A DNA stretch of 64,000 nt from Plantago ovata (lineage: Eukaryota; Streptophyta; Magnoliopsida; Lamiales; Plantaginaceae). Shown piece by piece: positions 1-9,960 of this stretch. Each line of letters opens with the position of its first letter. Positions within the stretch are counted from its first letter, which is position 1. Under the pieces are notes generated by a model. It was not told the origin of the DNA and did not search any database. It worked only from the letters and a program-made list of their open reading frames with translations. The stretch covers positions 96,285,982 to 96,349,981 of the forward strand of contig CM051457.1 in NCBI GenBank assembly GCA_028274465.1, given 5' to 3'. The position numbers and the translations under genes were made by a program.

Positions 1-1035
1 GGGTCGATAATCATGCATAAATTCCTCGGCCTTGTATAGAGATCTTTGAATCAATCTAGTGTCCTGTTGCAAGTATTAAGCACTACGAAGATAATTTGGG
101 TCTGACTTGTCAACAACTAACGTCCTAATGTGTTCCGTAATTATTCAACACTACGAAGATAATTGGTCTGATTGGTCGACAAGTGTCCAAGCGTGCATAA
201 TGATCAATACAACATACGAGAATTTTGGTTACAACTGATCAACAAAATAAAGCAATGACACGGAGTATAATGCGCGATATAGCCATTAGCATGATTATCT
301 TCCCTCGCTAAGAATTCACATACTACCACCAATAATAAGTTTAGCTACTCATAATAGGCATGCAATCAATAGCAATCATAGAAGAAAACATATTGAAAGA
401 AGAATAAATAAGTAGATAAAAACTGTAAGATACAAAGTTACCGAAGGTTGTCAATCTCCGGATGATTGTGGTCCTACGAGCTCCAATCTGCTATGAAAAA
501 GTATCCCCTAAGCTATGGAACTCCCAGGACAGGCCCCGGGAAGTCCCTACCTAAAACTATAGAGAGAGGTGAGAAAGTAGGCTTGGAAAGATATGATTTT
601 CGGAGAGAAAACTGAGCACTATATATAGGCCCGAAATAACTCCGGGGCGGTTCGCCCCCTGACTCCGGCGGTTCGCCCCACAATATTTCGCGGAATTTCC
701 GTGTTTTTCGACGTGGATTTGGATTTCTTCACCTTTTCGGACTCGGTTTCAGACTTCTAATGGCCTTCTAACCTCCAGATTCGACCCCTAGACTCCAAAT
801 CCTATCCGGAAACCTTCAGATACTCCAAATAGGCTTCTGGAACACCAATTCCTTGTAGACTTCAATATAAATGCCCGGAAATCTCCAAATTTCAACCAAA
901 ACCTGTAAAATAAAATCTAAAGGGAAACGTGACACTATTCTAATAAAATGTACTAAAATATAGCTAAATTAACATAGAGGATAGCTAAAATAGGTGAAAA
1001 AGACTCGAATGAAAGTGTAAAATACACATTCATCA
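1..1035 (-). mobile_element. Athila-like gypsy LTR, truncated by the window edge
   Basis: This is a long terminal repeat read on the minus strand. Its outer end is at 1035, where it begins TGATGAATGTGTATTTTACA. It aligns closely with the complete LTR at 13580-14775: the outermost 90 bases are almost identical, and so are the stretches around the TATA box and the AATCATGCATAAATTCC segment. It is somewhat longer than that copy because a piece near positions 90-170 looks duplicated. A TATA box lies at 619-628, with GC-rich near-palindromes just upstream of it in transcription order (about 640-690). Immediately outside the LTR, reading-frame codons of a chromovirus integrase begin, so this LTR or a full element inserted into that older element. 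Whether it is a solo LTR or the 5' LTR of a whole element lies outside the window. Confidence 0.85.
619..628 (-). promoter_or_regulatory. TATA box of the Athila-like LTR
   Basis: The sequence CTATATATAG, with CTGAG just downstream on the minus strand, is conserved at the matching place in the LTR at 13580-14775 (14319-14328). GC-rich palindromic DNA lies directly upstream in both copies. It is probably the core promoter of the element. Confidence 0.55.
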
Positions 1036-1825
1036 GCTACCGGTGTAGAAATTCTGTCCTCCAAATCCCAGTACAGCGGTGATCTACATTTCCGACCATA
1101 CAGTGCTTCAAACGGTGCCATACCAATCGATGCTTGATAACTATTATTATAAGCATACTCAACTAATGGAAAATGTTGTGCCCAACTTCCTTGGTGATCC
1201 AGCACACACAATCTCAACAGATCCTCTAGAGTTTGAATGGTCCTTTCGGATTGACCATCTGTTTGCGGATGCACTGCGGTACTAAAATTCAACTTAGTAC
1301 CTAAACCCTCGTGTACTTGCTTCCAAAACCTCGAAATAAACTTCGGATCTCTATCAGACACAATACTCACCGGAGTACCATGTAGCTTAATTATCTCATC
1401 ACGATAAACCTCGGCTAACTTCTCGGATGTGTAGGTGGTTTTCACAGGCAGAAAGTGTGTCGATTTTGTCAACCTATCGACAATAACCCAAACACTATCA
1501 AAACCGCCCCTAGCTACCGGTAACCCAGTTACAAAATCCATAGTGATCATCTCCCATTTCCACTGTGGAATCTTGAGTGGTTGTAGTAACCCTCCCGGTT
1601 TCTGGTGCTCAGCCTTTACTTGCTGGCAGACCAAACAACTTTGCACAAACTGTGCAATATCTCGCTTCATATTGGTCCACCAGTAAACCTTCTTCAAATC
1701 TTCATACATTTTGTTTCCTCCAGGATGCATCGAGTACTTAGATTTATGAGGTTCATCTAAAATTAGAGCCTAAGCTCTTCATCAGAAGGCACGCACAATC
1801 TACCTTGAAACCTTAGGGCTCCATT
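1036..1825 (-). pseudogene. Chromovirus (Ty3/gypsy) integrase fragment
   Basis: The minus strand encodes the spacer and integrase of a chromovirus polyprotein. Visible motifs are the end of the zinc finger (SCLVCQQVKAEHQKPGG), then GLLQPL and WEMITMDFVTGLP. The catalytic core follows, with the D of MDFVTGLP, the D of IVSDRDPKF and the E of HPQTDGQSERTIQTLEDLL. After VEYAYNNSYQASIGMAPFEA the frame runs into the LTR at 1035, so the C-terminal part and chromodomain are missing. Upstream of MHPGGNKMYEDL, the codons for RFQGRLCVPSDEEL continue after an in-frame stop. The same coding sequence resumes beyond the inserted solo LTR, at 3435-3550. Family assignment follows the Del/Tekay-like chromovirus integrase pattern. 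It is dead: cut at both ends and containing a stop. Confidence 0.85.
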
Positions 1826-1830
1826 CTCAT

Positions 1831-3429
1831 TGTTGGTCCCTTTAAACAACAAGAAAAGACTAGAGGGGGGGGGTGAATAGTCTTTTCAAACTTTCGTCTT
1901 TTAAAACTTTCTCAGCAAGTGCTTATTACTTTTCAGTAATGGGCTTGCTGATACTTAACTTTCTCAGCACGCGCAAGTTACTTTGCAGTAACTAGGTTTG
2001 CTGATACTTAAAATCAGAGAGAGGAAGTCTTTGATACAATAAGTGCTCTTTTAGTAAATGAAGGTTTCAGCAAGTGATGTGAGTGACTGTGTACAGATAG
2101 ATATGATTTGCTGAAAACCAAGTACAGTAAGTAAATCACACAAACACTTTTATAGTGGTATCTGAGAGTGGCGTAATCTCTCAACTAATCCACTTTGTCC
2201 TTTATAGGACTGAATCCACTAAGATAAGATTGAGGTTCCTTACAACACCTATCTAGAGCGATTCAAACAGAAACCAAAGCACACTTGCTTCGTCTCCAAC
2301 CTAATCTAGAGAACGCAACCTTGTTCTCCACCAAACTTGGTACTTTTAATCAGCAAAACTATGCTCGATTAAGTTCCCCCTGAATATCACGCCTGAAAGG
2401 GTGTATTTTCAGTTAGAGAGGTTTGGGATGAGATAACTTAATTATAACTTATTCAGTTACAACAAGTAATCTAAGAAACAAAACTTTGAATACTTTGCAG
2501 TAAACAAGTTTGATTGTTTCTGGTGTCAAGACTTGTTCTTGTTCGAAAGAAAGAAAGAACACTTAACTAATTTCTTAGTTGTGTAAATTCTACTTCTTCA
2601 CAAGTAGCTTTTTCAAGCTTTAAGTCTTGGAACGGATCAAATGGCAGTAAGAGTATTGAAGGGTATGTGAGTTTAAGCACAAGTGAGAGTATGATCACGT
2701 TGTTGACACACTTCAATTCTTTGTCGGATGTCCTCTATTTATAGTGAAAATAAGGAGCCGTTTGAATTTCAAATTCTAAGGCTTTTGATCCTTAAAATGT
2801 CACTATCTTGCTTTTGTACTTTCAGCAGCGTCCTTGTTTGTCTTCTAGTCTTCATGTCCTTCGCGTGCATGCTTTGCATTTAATGCTCTTTTGAATAGAA
2901 TTCAAACAGTAACATTGGAGCGCAAATGCAAGTACTTTCAGCAAGAGGTCACATATGTTCCATCAGCAAGTGGTCAGTCTCAGTTTAAGCAAGTGCAACC
3001 TACTCTGTCATATAGATTTTCACTTATGCAAGCTGTTGCTGAAGTTTCCACTTTCTGAGCAACATGTGTCTTTGTAGATACCAGTCTTCAGAAATCTTCT
3101 AGTCTTCAGATCTTCAAAATCTTCAAATCTTCAGATCTTCAAAATCTTCAAGATTCTGAACGGTTCTAAATGCTTCAATAGTTTGTTTGTAAAAACAAAG
3201 TACATCATCAGCAAATGCTTCAATAGGTTATATTTCTTTTCAGAAAACAAGATACATCATAAGCTTTAAAACCAACCTATCTAGCACCTATTCTAAGTCT
3301 TCAGCAAACGTTCCTCTTTTACAATGTCCTTAAAATTCTAAATTCCTATGGACCTTAAGAGTACTAGTTACTGGACTTTCCTTAATTTAGCATGGTTAAT
3401 TGCTCATCAAAATTACAAGTTTCCTAACA
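1831..3429 (-). mobile_element. Solo LTR (same family as 7254-8907) with 5-bp target duplication
   Basis: This 1,599-bp LTR is in minus orientation. It starts TGTTAGGAAACTTG at 3429 and ends GGGACCAACA at 1831, the usual TG...CA limits. It is flanked on both sides by CTCAT (1826-1830 and 3430-3434), a target-site duplication. No internal region is attached, so it is a solo LTR left by LTR-LTR recombination. Joining the flanks restores the chromovirus reading frame (...KFSVDE then NGALRFQ...), which confirms the insertion site. The LTR matches 7254-8907 along its whole length in reverse orientation, with small indels. It holds a run of G at about 1866-1874 and repeated short motifs built on CAGCAAGTG and CTTCAGATCTTCAAAAT. 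Confidence 0.93.
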
Positions 3430-3434
3430 CTCAT

Positions 3435-3550
3435 CAACAGAGAATTTCGCATTCCGAGGTTGAGTGATATGTGCTTTGATGTCTTGAAGCTCTTCATCAT
3501 GCTCTTGGGCTTCAAGAATCCTACCTGCCAGCTCATACCTACAACAATGC
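3435..3550 (-). pseudogene. Chromovirus pol fragment upstream of integrase
   Basis: On the minus strand this short stretch reads ELAGRILEAQEHDEELQDI, then KAHITQPRNAKFSVDE. This is the linker between RNase H and the integrase zinc finger in chromoviruses. It is the direct upstream continuation of 1036-1825 once the solo LTR is removed. Its right border, near 3545-3560, is an abrupt change to the unrelated plus-strand ORF, so the rest of this pol gene has been lost. Confidence 0.75.
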
Positions 3551-4304
3551 AGAAATCCAGTCCCTTACAGACAGTAATGGAGTCACTGAAAAAGTGATCC
3601 TTACTTATGTTCAGAACACGCAAATCGTCCTGAAATGGACTGATTTAGCGGAGATATTTCAGATTCCAACCACTGGAACTGAAGATGACGTCACTGCCAC
3701 TGACGAAGAAATTGAAGCTTTCTACAGTGATGTCAGAAATGAGAAAATGAAGAAAGGCGAGATAGCTCCCGTGACTTGGACAAAGCACGTTAAGAGAAAG
3801 CATCTCTGCCGTTCACTTGGTCTAGTAGCTCTGCTACTGATAAAAGTTCTTGACTCCCAAGTTGGAGGAATTGACCAAGTAGGCCTGAGAAGATGGCCAT
3901 TGCTGATGCATATCCATGAAAATAAAACGGAACTTAACTGGGCTAAGTACATTTTCAACAGGCTTGTTGATTGTGTGACTAAGTTTAAGGTAAAGGTAGA
4001 AGACAACAAGGTTTCACCTTCCTTTCCAGTTATGTATGGAATCAAGATATGCTATATCCTTGAACATTTCAGGATTCAGCTAAGAAACCCATTGCCAATC
4101 AAGAAATCTGTGTGCAATGTGGGAAGATCTTTCTACAAGCAGAATGTACCTAAGATTGCTGGAAAGAAAACTAAGAAGACAACAACTGCAAATGTTGTCA
4201 GCACAAGCAGCAAGAAAGGTATACAACAGCTGCAGATGTTACCACTCAGCAACTTAGAGATGAAACTGATGTTGGTAGTGGTAACACAAATGAAACTGCT
4301 GTAG
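3551..4304 (+). pseudogene. Retroelement ORF of unknown function, N-terminal part
   Basis: The plus frame begins without a clear start, roughly NNAEIQSLTDSNGVTEKV, and the first in-frame ATG is at 3594. It continues through LKWTDLAEIFQIP, then RKHLCRSLGLVALLLIKVL, RWPLLMHIHENKTELNWA, FNRLVDCVTKFKVKV and FPVMYGIKICYILEHFRI. The style is that of plant retroelement proteins lying outside pol, a helical domain with scattered aromatic residues, but I recognise no named domain. After SSKKG the frame shifts near 4205-4215. The frame that then makes sense reads TTAADVTTQQLRDETDV. The protein probably continued into the acidic ORF at 4353. Function is unknown. Confidence 0.5.
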
Positions 4305-4352
4305 AAACTCAACAAGGTACGTGTACAACATCTTGACCTTTGAGCTCACTGC

Positions 4353-6605
4353 TTGTTAAAGCTCGAAACATTTGTCCACTCCTTCCTTCCTGAAGAAATG
4401 ACATATTCTCAGCAAATGAGCTCAAATCTGATTGCTCAAATCAGAGAGAATATGAAGGCCAAATTTAAGAGTGCCTCTCTAGCTGAACAAGCTGTGATGC
4501 TCAAAGGTCTTTTTGTACCTGTGGTGGCTGATCCCCACAAATTAACTGAGGAAGAGGAAGTGACAAGTGTTGCTTTGTATAATCACGTGGAGCTAGTCAT
4601 TCTAACAGATGATGAAGAAGAAGAAGATGAGAACATTCCCATTGATCCCAGTGATGATGAAGGGAAAGATTCTAAGGACAAGAAAGACGACGATGATGAC
4701 AATCAAGGTCCAAGTCCTGATGCTGGTGGATTGAAGTTAACAGTTGCTGACAATACTCAATCTGACAATCAGCAAGCTGAACAACAACAATCTCAGCAAG
4801 AATCTCAACCTCCTCCTGCTGATGCTGAAAATCAAGCACCTGTGCAAGGTGCTGACACTGAAGAAGAATACGCCAGAAAAAGGGCTGCCTTGAAAAATGG
4901 CAAAAGTCCAGTTTCTGATGCCAAGGTTACTGAAGAAAACCTTGATGATGAGGATGAACAAGATGAAGATTACCAACGCGCTTTACAAAACAGTCTCTTG
5001 ATCCATGCAAGGCATACGCAGGATCTAGAAATTGGTGAATCTTCAAGACCAAGACCAAAGGAAGTTCCATCCCTTCCACTTACTACTGGCGAAACTCCAG
5101 TAATTGAGCCACAAACTCAATTAAAACTAACTACTGGCGAAACTCCAGTAATTGAGCCACAAACTCAATTGAAACAACTAACTACTGGTGAAACTCCAGT
5201 TGTTGAGTCTGAAGCGTTGCCATCAGCAACCACTCAACAAAGAGGAAGTGAAGCTACTGATAAAGGTTCAAAAGTTGCTCAACTTGATGAATCTGAGGAT
5301 GATGACGACTTGTCAGATCATGACGATGAACAATCAAAGCGAGACCCAAAAGTTGTTCAGATTCCTCCTCCTGATTACATCACTGATAAAGGAGATTCAT
5401 TAAGAGCCGAACTGCTATTAAAAGATGATCAGTTTGCTTCCGAATTAAAAGTTCATTCCTTGACACCACATTTAATGTCGTTCCCAAGAGTTGAGGAGTT
5501 TACTCCCAGAATTCTAGCACTAAAACAAGTCCATGATGCTTGCAAAGCTGAAGATGAGGCATTGCTTGCTGAGAGCCCACTTGACATTGGAAAGATATTG
5601 GCTACGGTGCTGAGACGCACTACAACTTTGACAATAGCTCAGAAAGACATCAATCTTTATCACAAGAGCTATGAAGAAGATGTAAGTCAAGCGCTCAGGC
5701 TTGCAAAGAATGCTCTCGTAAAGGCTCAGACTTACATGGATGAGAAGGCCGCAACAAAGAAAAGACATGAAGAGAACATGATGAATATTCAAAGAGAGTT
5801 GTCAACAATGACATCTGACCAACAACAAATCATCATGAAGTATAACAGTTTAAACACTCTTGCTGAAAATTGCAATGAGTTTTATTCTCTGCACATCACT
5901 CCGATGTTGCAATCCATGTCTAAGGGGGAAAAGAAGAATACTAGAAAAAGAAACCAAACCCCTCCTACTCCTGCTGTTGATGTGCCACTACCAATAGAAC
6001 CTCTTGCTGAAAAAGAGCAAAGTTCTAAAAGACAAGCAGAATCTGAGTTGAATTCAGCAAGTAACAAAAAGAGAAAAACCGCTGCTGAAACTCAAGATTT
6101 TTGTCATACTGAAAGTCATCACAATCTGAATGAAGATGATGAAGATGATGACAATCAAACAATAGCTCAAGCCATAAGAGCTAGACCCTTAACAGCCGTG
6201 ACTCCGTCTGGCCATTCAAAGCATTTCTCGTCTGACTCTTCAGCAAGAGATCAAGACAATGCTAAAACAAGAAGAAGAAGGCAAAGACAAGAAGAGAAAA
6301 TGCTGGCCAGCATTGCTATTGGCTCCGGCATTGAATACACAAAGACCAGTAATGAAGAAACCACTCAGAATGTAATCAGAAACATTCATGGTTGCTGGAT
6401 TTTAAAGCTGGAAGACTTGCTGGTAAATGAGTTCTTTCCTACAGCCATATTGAATCAAATGTTCAAATGGATTGAACTCAAGGTCCAAAGAAAGCAAAGG
6501 GAAGAATCCCTCCCAAGAAATATTGCTGGGAAATGGTTGAATCTTGAGGTCCATGTAAGAAGAATTGCCATTGGTAAGACATACAAAAACAAGAACCAAA
6601 TCTGA
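4353..6605 (+). CDS. Acidic, coiled-coil retroelement protein (750 aa), unknown function
   Basis: This 750-residue open frame contains very acidic stretches (DDEEEEDENIP, DEDEQDEDYQ, DESEDDDDLSDHDDE) and Q-rich segments. It has three tandem copies of a repeat built on LTTGETPVIEPQTQLK (DNA 5081-5218). A long helical, probably coiled-coil region spans about residues 420-510 and includes ALRLAKNALVKAQTYMDE. Basic patches (RKRNQTPPTP, KKRKTAAE, KTRRRRQRQEEKM) could be nuclear localisation signals. It is not RT, protease, integrase or a classical zinc-knuckle gag. The downstream coding sequence (6580-6988) is in another frame, so a frameshift near 6570-6580 ends this ORF early. The start is uncertain because upstream codons belong to the same decayed protein. 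By position it is an extra ORF of the element ending in the LTR at 7254. Confidence 0.5.
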   Translation: MLKLETFVHSFLPEEMTYSQQMSSNLIAQIRENMKAKFKSASLAEQAVMLKGLFVPVVADPHKLTEEEEVTSVALYNHVELVILTDDEEEEDENIPIDPSDDEGKDSKDKKDDDDDNQGPSPDAGGLKLTVADNTQSDNQQAEQQQSQQESQPPPADAENQAPVQGADTEEEYARKRAALKNGKSPVSDAKVTEENLDDEDEQDEDYQRALQNSLLIHARHTQDLEIGESSRPRPKEVPSLPLTTGETPVIEPQTQLKLTTGETPVIEPQTQLKQLTTGETPVVESEALPSATTQQRGSEATDKGSKVAQLDESEDDDDLSDHDDEQSKRDPKVVQIPPPDYITDKGDSLRAELLLKDDQFASELKVHSLTPHLMSFPRVEEFTPRILALKQVHDACKAEDEALLAESPLDIGKILATVLRRTTTLTIAQKDINLYHKSYEEDVSQALRLAKNALVKAQTYMDEKAATKKRHEENMMNIQRELSTMTSDQQQIIMKYNSLNTLAENCNEFYSLHITPMLQSMSKGEKKNTRKRNQTPPTPAVDVPLPIEPLAEKEQSSKRQAESELNSASNKKRKTAAETQDFCHTESHHNLNEDDEDDDNQTIAQAIRARPLTAVTPSGHSKHFSSDSSARDQDNAKTRRRRQRQEEKMLASIAIGSGIEYTKTSNEETTQNVIRNIHGCWILKLEDLLVNEFFPTAILNQMFKWIELKVQRKQREESLPRNIAGKWLNLEVHVRRIAIGKTYKNKNQI
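5081..5218 (+). repeat. Threefold in-frame minisatellite in the acidic ORF
   Basis: Three consecutive copies of a roughly 48- to 51-bp unit begin ACTACTGGCGAAACTCCAG and encode LTTGETPVIEPQTQLK. The first two are nearly identical. The third diverges after GETPV. All keep the reading frame, as expected for replication slippage in a coding sequence. Confidence 0.85.
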
Positions 6606-6988
6606 TCAAACCACCTGGCATTGCTTACTACTCTGACCCGGTAACAAAGAAACCTAAGAAGAAACTTGGATTGATTCCTTATGAGTACTTCTATCTCACT
6701 GCTAAGGATCAAGAAGAAGATCTTCTCTGGCTAAGAAAGATTCATCCGAAAAGCATTTCAGATACACAGCTTCTCCATGCCAGCAATTGGGGCATGCATT
6801 TGTGGGTAATTAATTACATGGAAATGAATGCTGAAAAGCATCATCATACTGCCTGCAAAAACGCAAGAATTCTTCAACTACAAGTCCGTAGGCTTCTGGA
6901 AAACTACGAAAAGGACTGTGTTGAATTTACTGCACTTGCTGAGAAGAGTGTAAGAGAGATTTTGAGAAAATCTTCTGAAAGAGCTTAA
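6606..6988 (+). pseudogene. C-terminal part of the acidic retroelement ORF, frameshifted
   Basis: The frame reads DIQKQEPNLIKPPGIAYYSD, then VTKKPKKKLGLIPYEYFYLT, HPKSISDTQLLHASNWG and a helical end at KSVREILRKSSERA. The first ATG at 6671 is internal; coding sense begins upstream near 6577 in a frame different from the 750-residue ORF. It is therefore the C-terminus of that protein after a frameshift. No known domain was recognised. Confidence 0.45.
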
Positions 6989-7253
6989 GTCCCTGCAATA
7001 GTTTTTGTTAAAGTTTTTGTTTGCTGATTCTGTTTATGTTATCTATGCTATTTCATGTAAACTTCTGAAAGATAACTATCAGCAATGAAACTTTTGACTC
7101 TTATTGGTTTTTTATTATGCAATTTACTTATGCTTACTGTTTAATTATTCAAGTATGCTTGCATTAATCAACTGACTTATTCAACATCAGAAACCTCTAA
7201 AAGGGTAACAATTAATTTAGCCATGGATTGCTAACATCAAAAAGGGGGAAATT
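6989..7253 (+). other. Noncoding 3' part of the element with polypurine tract
   Basis: This AT-rich stretch lies between the last ORF and the LTR. It ends in AAAAAGGGGGAA (7239-7250) directly before the LTR start TGTTAGG, the classical plus-strand priming site of an LTR retrotransposon. Confidence 0.75.
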
Positions 7254-8907
7254 TGTTAGGAAACTTGTAATTTTGATGAGCAATTAACCATGCTAAATTA
7301 AGGAAAGTCCAGTAACTAGTACTCTTAAGGTCCATAGGAATTTAGAATTTTAAGGACATTGTAAAAGAGGAACGTTTGTTGAAGACTTAGATTAGGTGCT
7401 AGATAAGTTATTTCTTTTGCGTATGATGTATTTTATTTTCTGAAAAGAAAATAACTTATTGATGCTGAAGCTTATGATGTATCTTATTTTCTGAAAAGAA
7501 AATAACCTATTGAAGCATTTGCTGAAGATATACTTTGTTTATTACAAACAAATTATTGAAGCAAATAAGAAACCGCTCAGAATCTTGAAGACTTTTTGAA
7601 GATCTGAAGACTTGAAGAATTTGAAGATCTGAAGACTAGAAGATTGCTGAAGACTGGTATCTACAAAGGCACGTGTTGCTGAGAAAGTGGAAAATTCAGC
7701 AACAACATTGCATAAGTGAAAATCTGAAAGACAGAGTAGGTTGTGCTTGCTGAAACTGAGACTAACCACTTGCTGATGGAACATATGTGACCTCTTGCTG
7801 AATGTACGTGAATTTGCGCTCCAATGTTACCATTTGAATTCTATTCAAATGTGCATTTAATGCAACGCTTACACACGAAGGACATGAAGACTAGAAGACA
7901 AACAAAGACGCTGCTGAAAGTACAAAAGCAAGATAGTGACATGTTAAGGAACAAAAGCCTTAGGATTTGAAATTCAAACGGCTCCTTACTTACACTATAA
8001 ATAGAGGTCATCCGGCAAAGAGTTGAAGTGTGTCAACAACGTGATCAAACTCTCACTTGTGCTTAAAACTCACAAACCTTCAAACACTCTTACTGCCATT
8101 GATCCGTTCCAAGACTTAAAGCTTGAAAAAGCTACTTGTGAAGAAGTAGAACAAACTTGGCTAAGAAATTAGTTAAGTGTTCTTTCTTTCAAACAAGAAC
8201 AAGTCTTGACACCAGAAACAATCAAACTTGTTTACTGCAAAGTATTCCAAGTTGTGTTTCTTAGATTACTTGTTGTAACTGAATAAGATATAATTAACTC
8301 ATATCACCCCAAAACTCTCTAACTGAAAATACACCCTTTCAGGCGTGATATTCAGGGGGAACTTAATCGAGCATAGTTTTGCTGATTAAAAGTACCAAGT
8401 TTGGTGGAGAACAAGGTTGAGTTCTCTAGTTTAGGTTGGAGACAAAGCAAGTGTGCTTTGGTTTCTGTTGAATCGCTTTAGATAGGAGATTGTAAGGAAC
8501 CTCAATCATATCTTAGTGGATTCAGTCCTAGAAAGGACGAAGTGGATTAGTTGAGAGATTACGCCACTCTCAGATACCACTATAAAAGTGTTTGTGTGAT
8601 TTACTTACTGTATTTAGCTTTCAGCAAATCATATCTGTCTGTACACAGTCACTCACTTCACTTGCTGAAACCTTTACTTACTGAAAGAGCACTTATTGTA
8701 TCAAAGACTTCCGCTCTCTGATTTTAAGTATCAGCAAACCAAGCTACTGTAAAGTAACTTACGCTTGCTGAGAAAGTTAAGTATCAGCAAACTCATTACT
8801 GAAAAGTAATAAGTACTTGCTGAGAAAGTTTTAAACGACGAAAGTTTGAAAAGACTATTCACCCCCCCCCCCCTCTAGTCTTTTCTTGTTGTTTAAAGGG
8901 ACCAACA
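7254..8907 (+). mobile_element. 3' LTR (same family as solo LTR 1831-3429)
   Basis: This 1,654-bp LTR runs from TGTTAGGAAACTTG to GGGACCAACA. A polypurine tract directly before it marks it as a 3' LTR in plus orientation. It is the inverted partner of 1831-3429. Several indels separate the two, and this copy is about 55 bp longer. A TATA-like motif (CTATAAATAGAGG) occurs at about 7996-8008, giving a likely promoter. A run of C at about 8862-8873 matches the G run of the partner. Confidence 0.88.
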
Positions 8908-9960
8908 TAACATAACATGATGCCATATAAATATAGCACGACCCCTTAAAAATCATAACACTACACCGTAATCCTTTCAGCAAGAAAACTAAAGTAGCAT
9001 AACATTACACCTCCTAAAAATCATAACACAAGACCTCACATAGCATAACATGATCTCTTAAAAATACAACAACACAAATATCAGCATCTAAAATCATAAT
9101 ATCTCCACTTAAATCAATTTCATAATCCCAACGACACTTAAAAACACACCAAAATTCATTATAAGCATACCAGAAACACTTAGTACTAAAAGAAAAAAAA
9201 ATCAACAACCGAAACTAAGTTTAATAATAAGAATACTAGATACACTTAAAACAAAACCAAAATCCATCGGAAACAACATGAAAATACCTTATAAGCATAC
9301 CACAGACACTTAAAACCGTAACATACAAACACCTGAACCATAACATCACGCAAATAGAGCATATAATAGAATGAATACATCCACAAACACTTCAAAGCAC
9401 AACAAAAAACAGATTCACAATATCAAAATTAACAACTAAACTAACATACTTTACTGGAAGAATCAACTCTCCATCTTGAAAACTACTTCAACGGATTAGC
9501 AGCGTCTGGAACACCGAAAAAATCCTTCTGATCCTCTTCATCATGCTTCAAATCCCCAGATCTGTGAAATCAGATCTGAGAAGAAACCAAATTCGAAACC
9601 CTAGATCTCACAAAACATATTGAGAACACTAAATCCAACACAAAGGTAGCACAAACGAAGAAAAAAGGAGAACAATCGGCTCGTTTCTTCCATTGATCGG
9701 GAAAGTTTGAGATTCCGAAGCAGGAGAAGAAGACGGGAATTTGCAGAGAGAAAAAATGGATTTCACACAGTAAACGCTGAATTGTGTGTTTTGTGTGTGG
9801 ATTGTTATATTTATTCTATTAAGAAAATCGGGTTTGCGTAAAAGCTCGGTCGATCGGTCGGTTTAATCTCAAAACCAGCAAGTTTTGGGAAAACCAGCGA
9901 GTTTTTAGTAAAACCAGGCCTTTCCATATTTTTAGGAAAGGCCGGCCTCCCCATAGACTT
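8908..9960. other. No intact gene; AT-rich DNA with gene-like remnant
   Basis: 8908-9100 contains loose repeats of a unit built on CATAACATGA and CTTAAAAATCATAACAC. On the minus strand 9770-9470 looks like a 5' gene region: a CT-rich leader, GATCTAGGGTTTCG-type sequence, then a short coding-like run giving KHDEEDQKDFFGVPDAANPL and a stop. No complete ORF follows. It may be a gene fragment cut by the neighbouring elements. Near 9960 it gives way to Athila-related sequence. Confidence 0.35.

Larger units (their letters stand above)
3551..8907 (+). mobile_element. 5'-truncated LTR retroelement without reverse transcriptase
   Basis: This unit consists of plus-strand ORF remains (3551-6988), a short noncoding stretch, a polypurine tract (AAAAAGGGGGAA, 7239-7250) and a 3' LTR (7254-8907). 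Its 5' LTR and any gag or pol are absent in this copy. The left border with chromovirus sequence is near 3550. The layout of a large unknown ORF just before polypurine tract and LTR fits either the extra, env-position ORF of a SIRE-type copia element or a large retrotransposon derivative. Without the 5' half I cannot choose between them. Confidence 0.7.

Noticed and set aside
1831..8907. Foldback transposon with 1.6-kb terminal inverted repeats
   Set aside because: The left copy has its own 5-bp TSD on both sides and the right copy has a polypurine tract, so they are separate LTR insertions.
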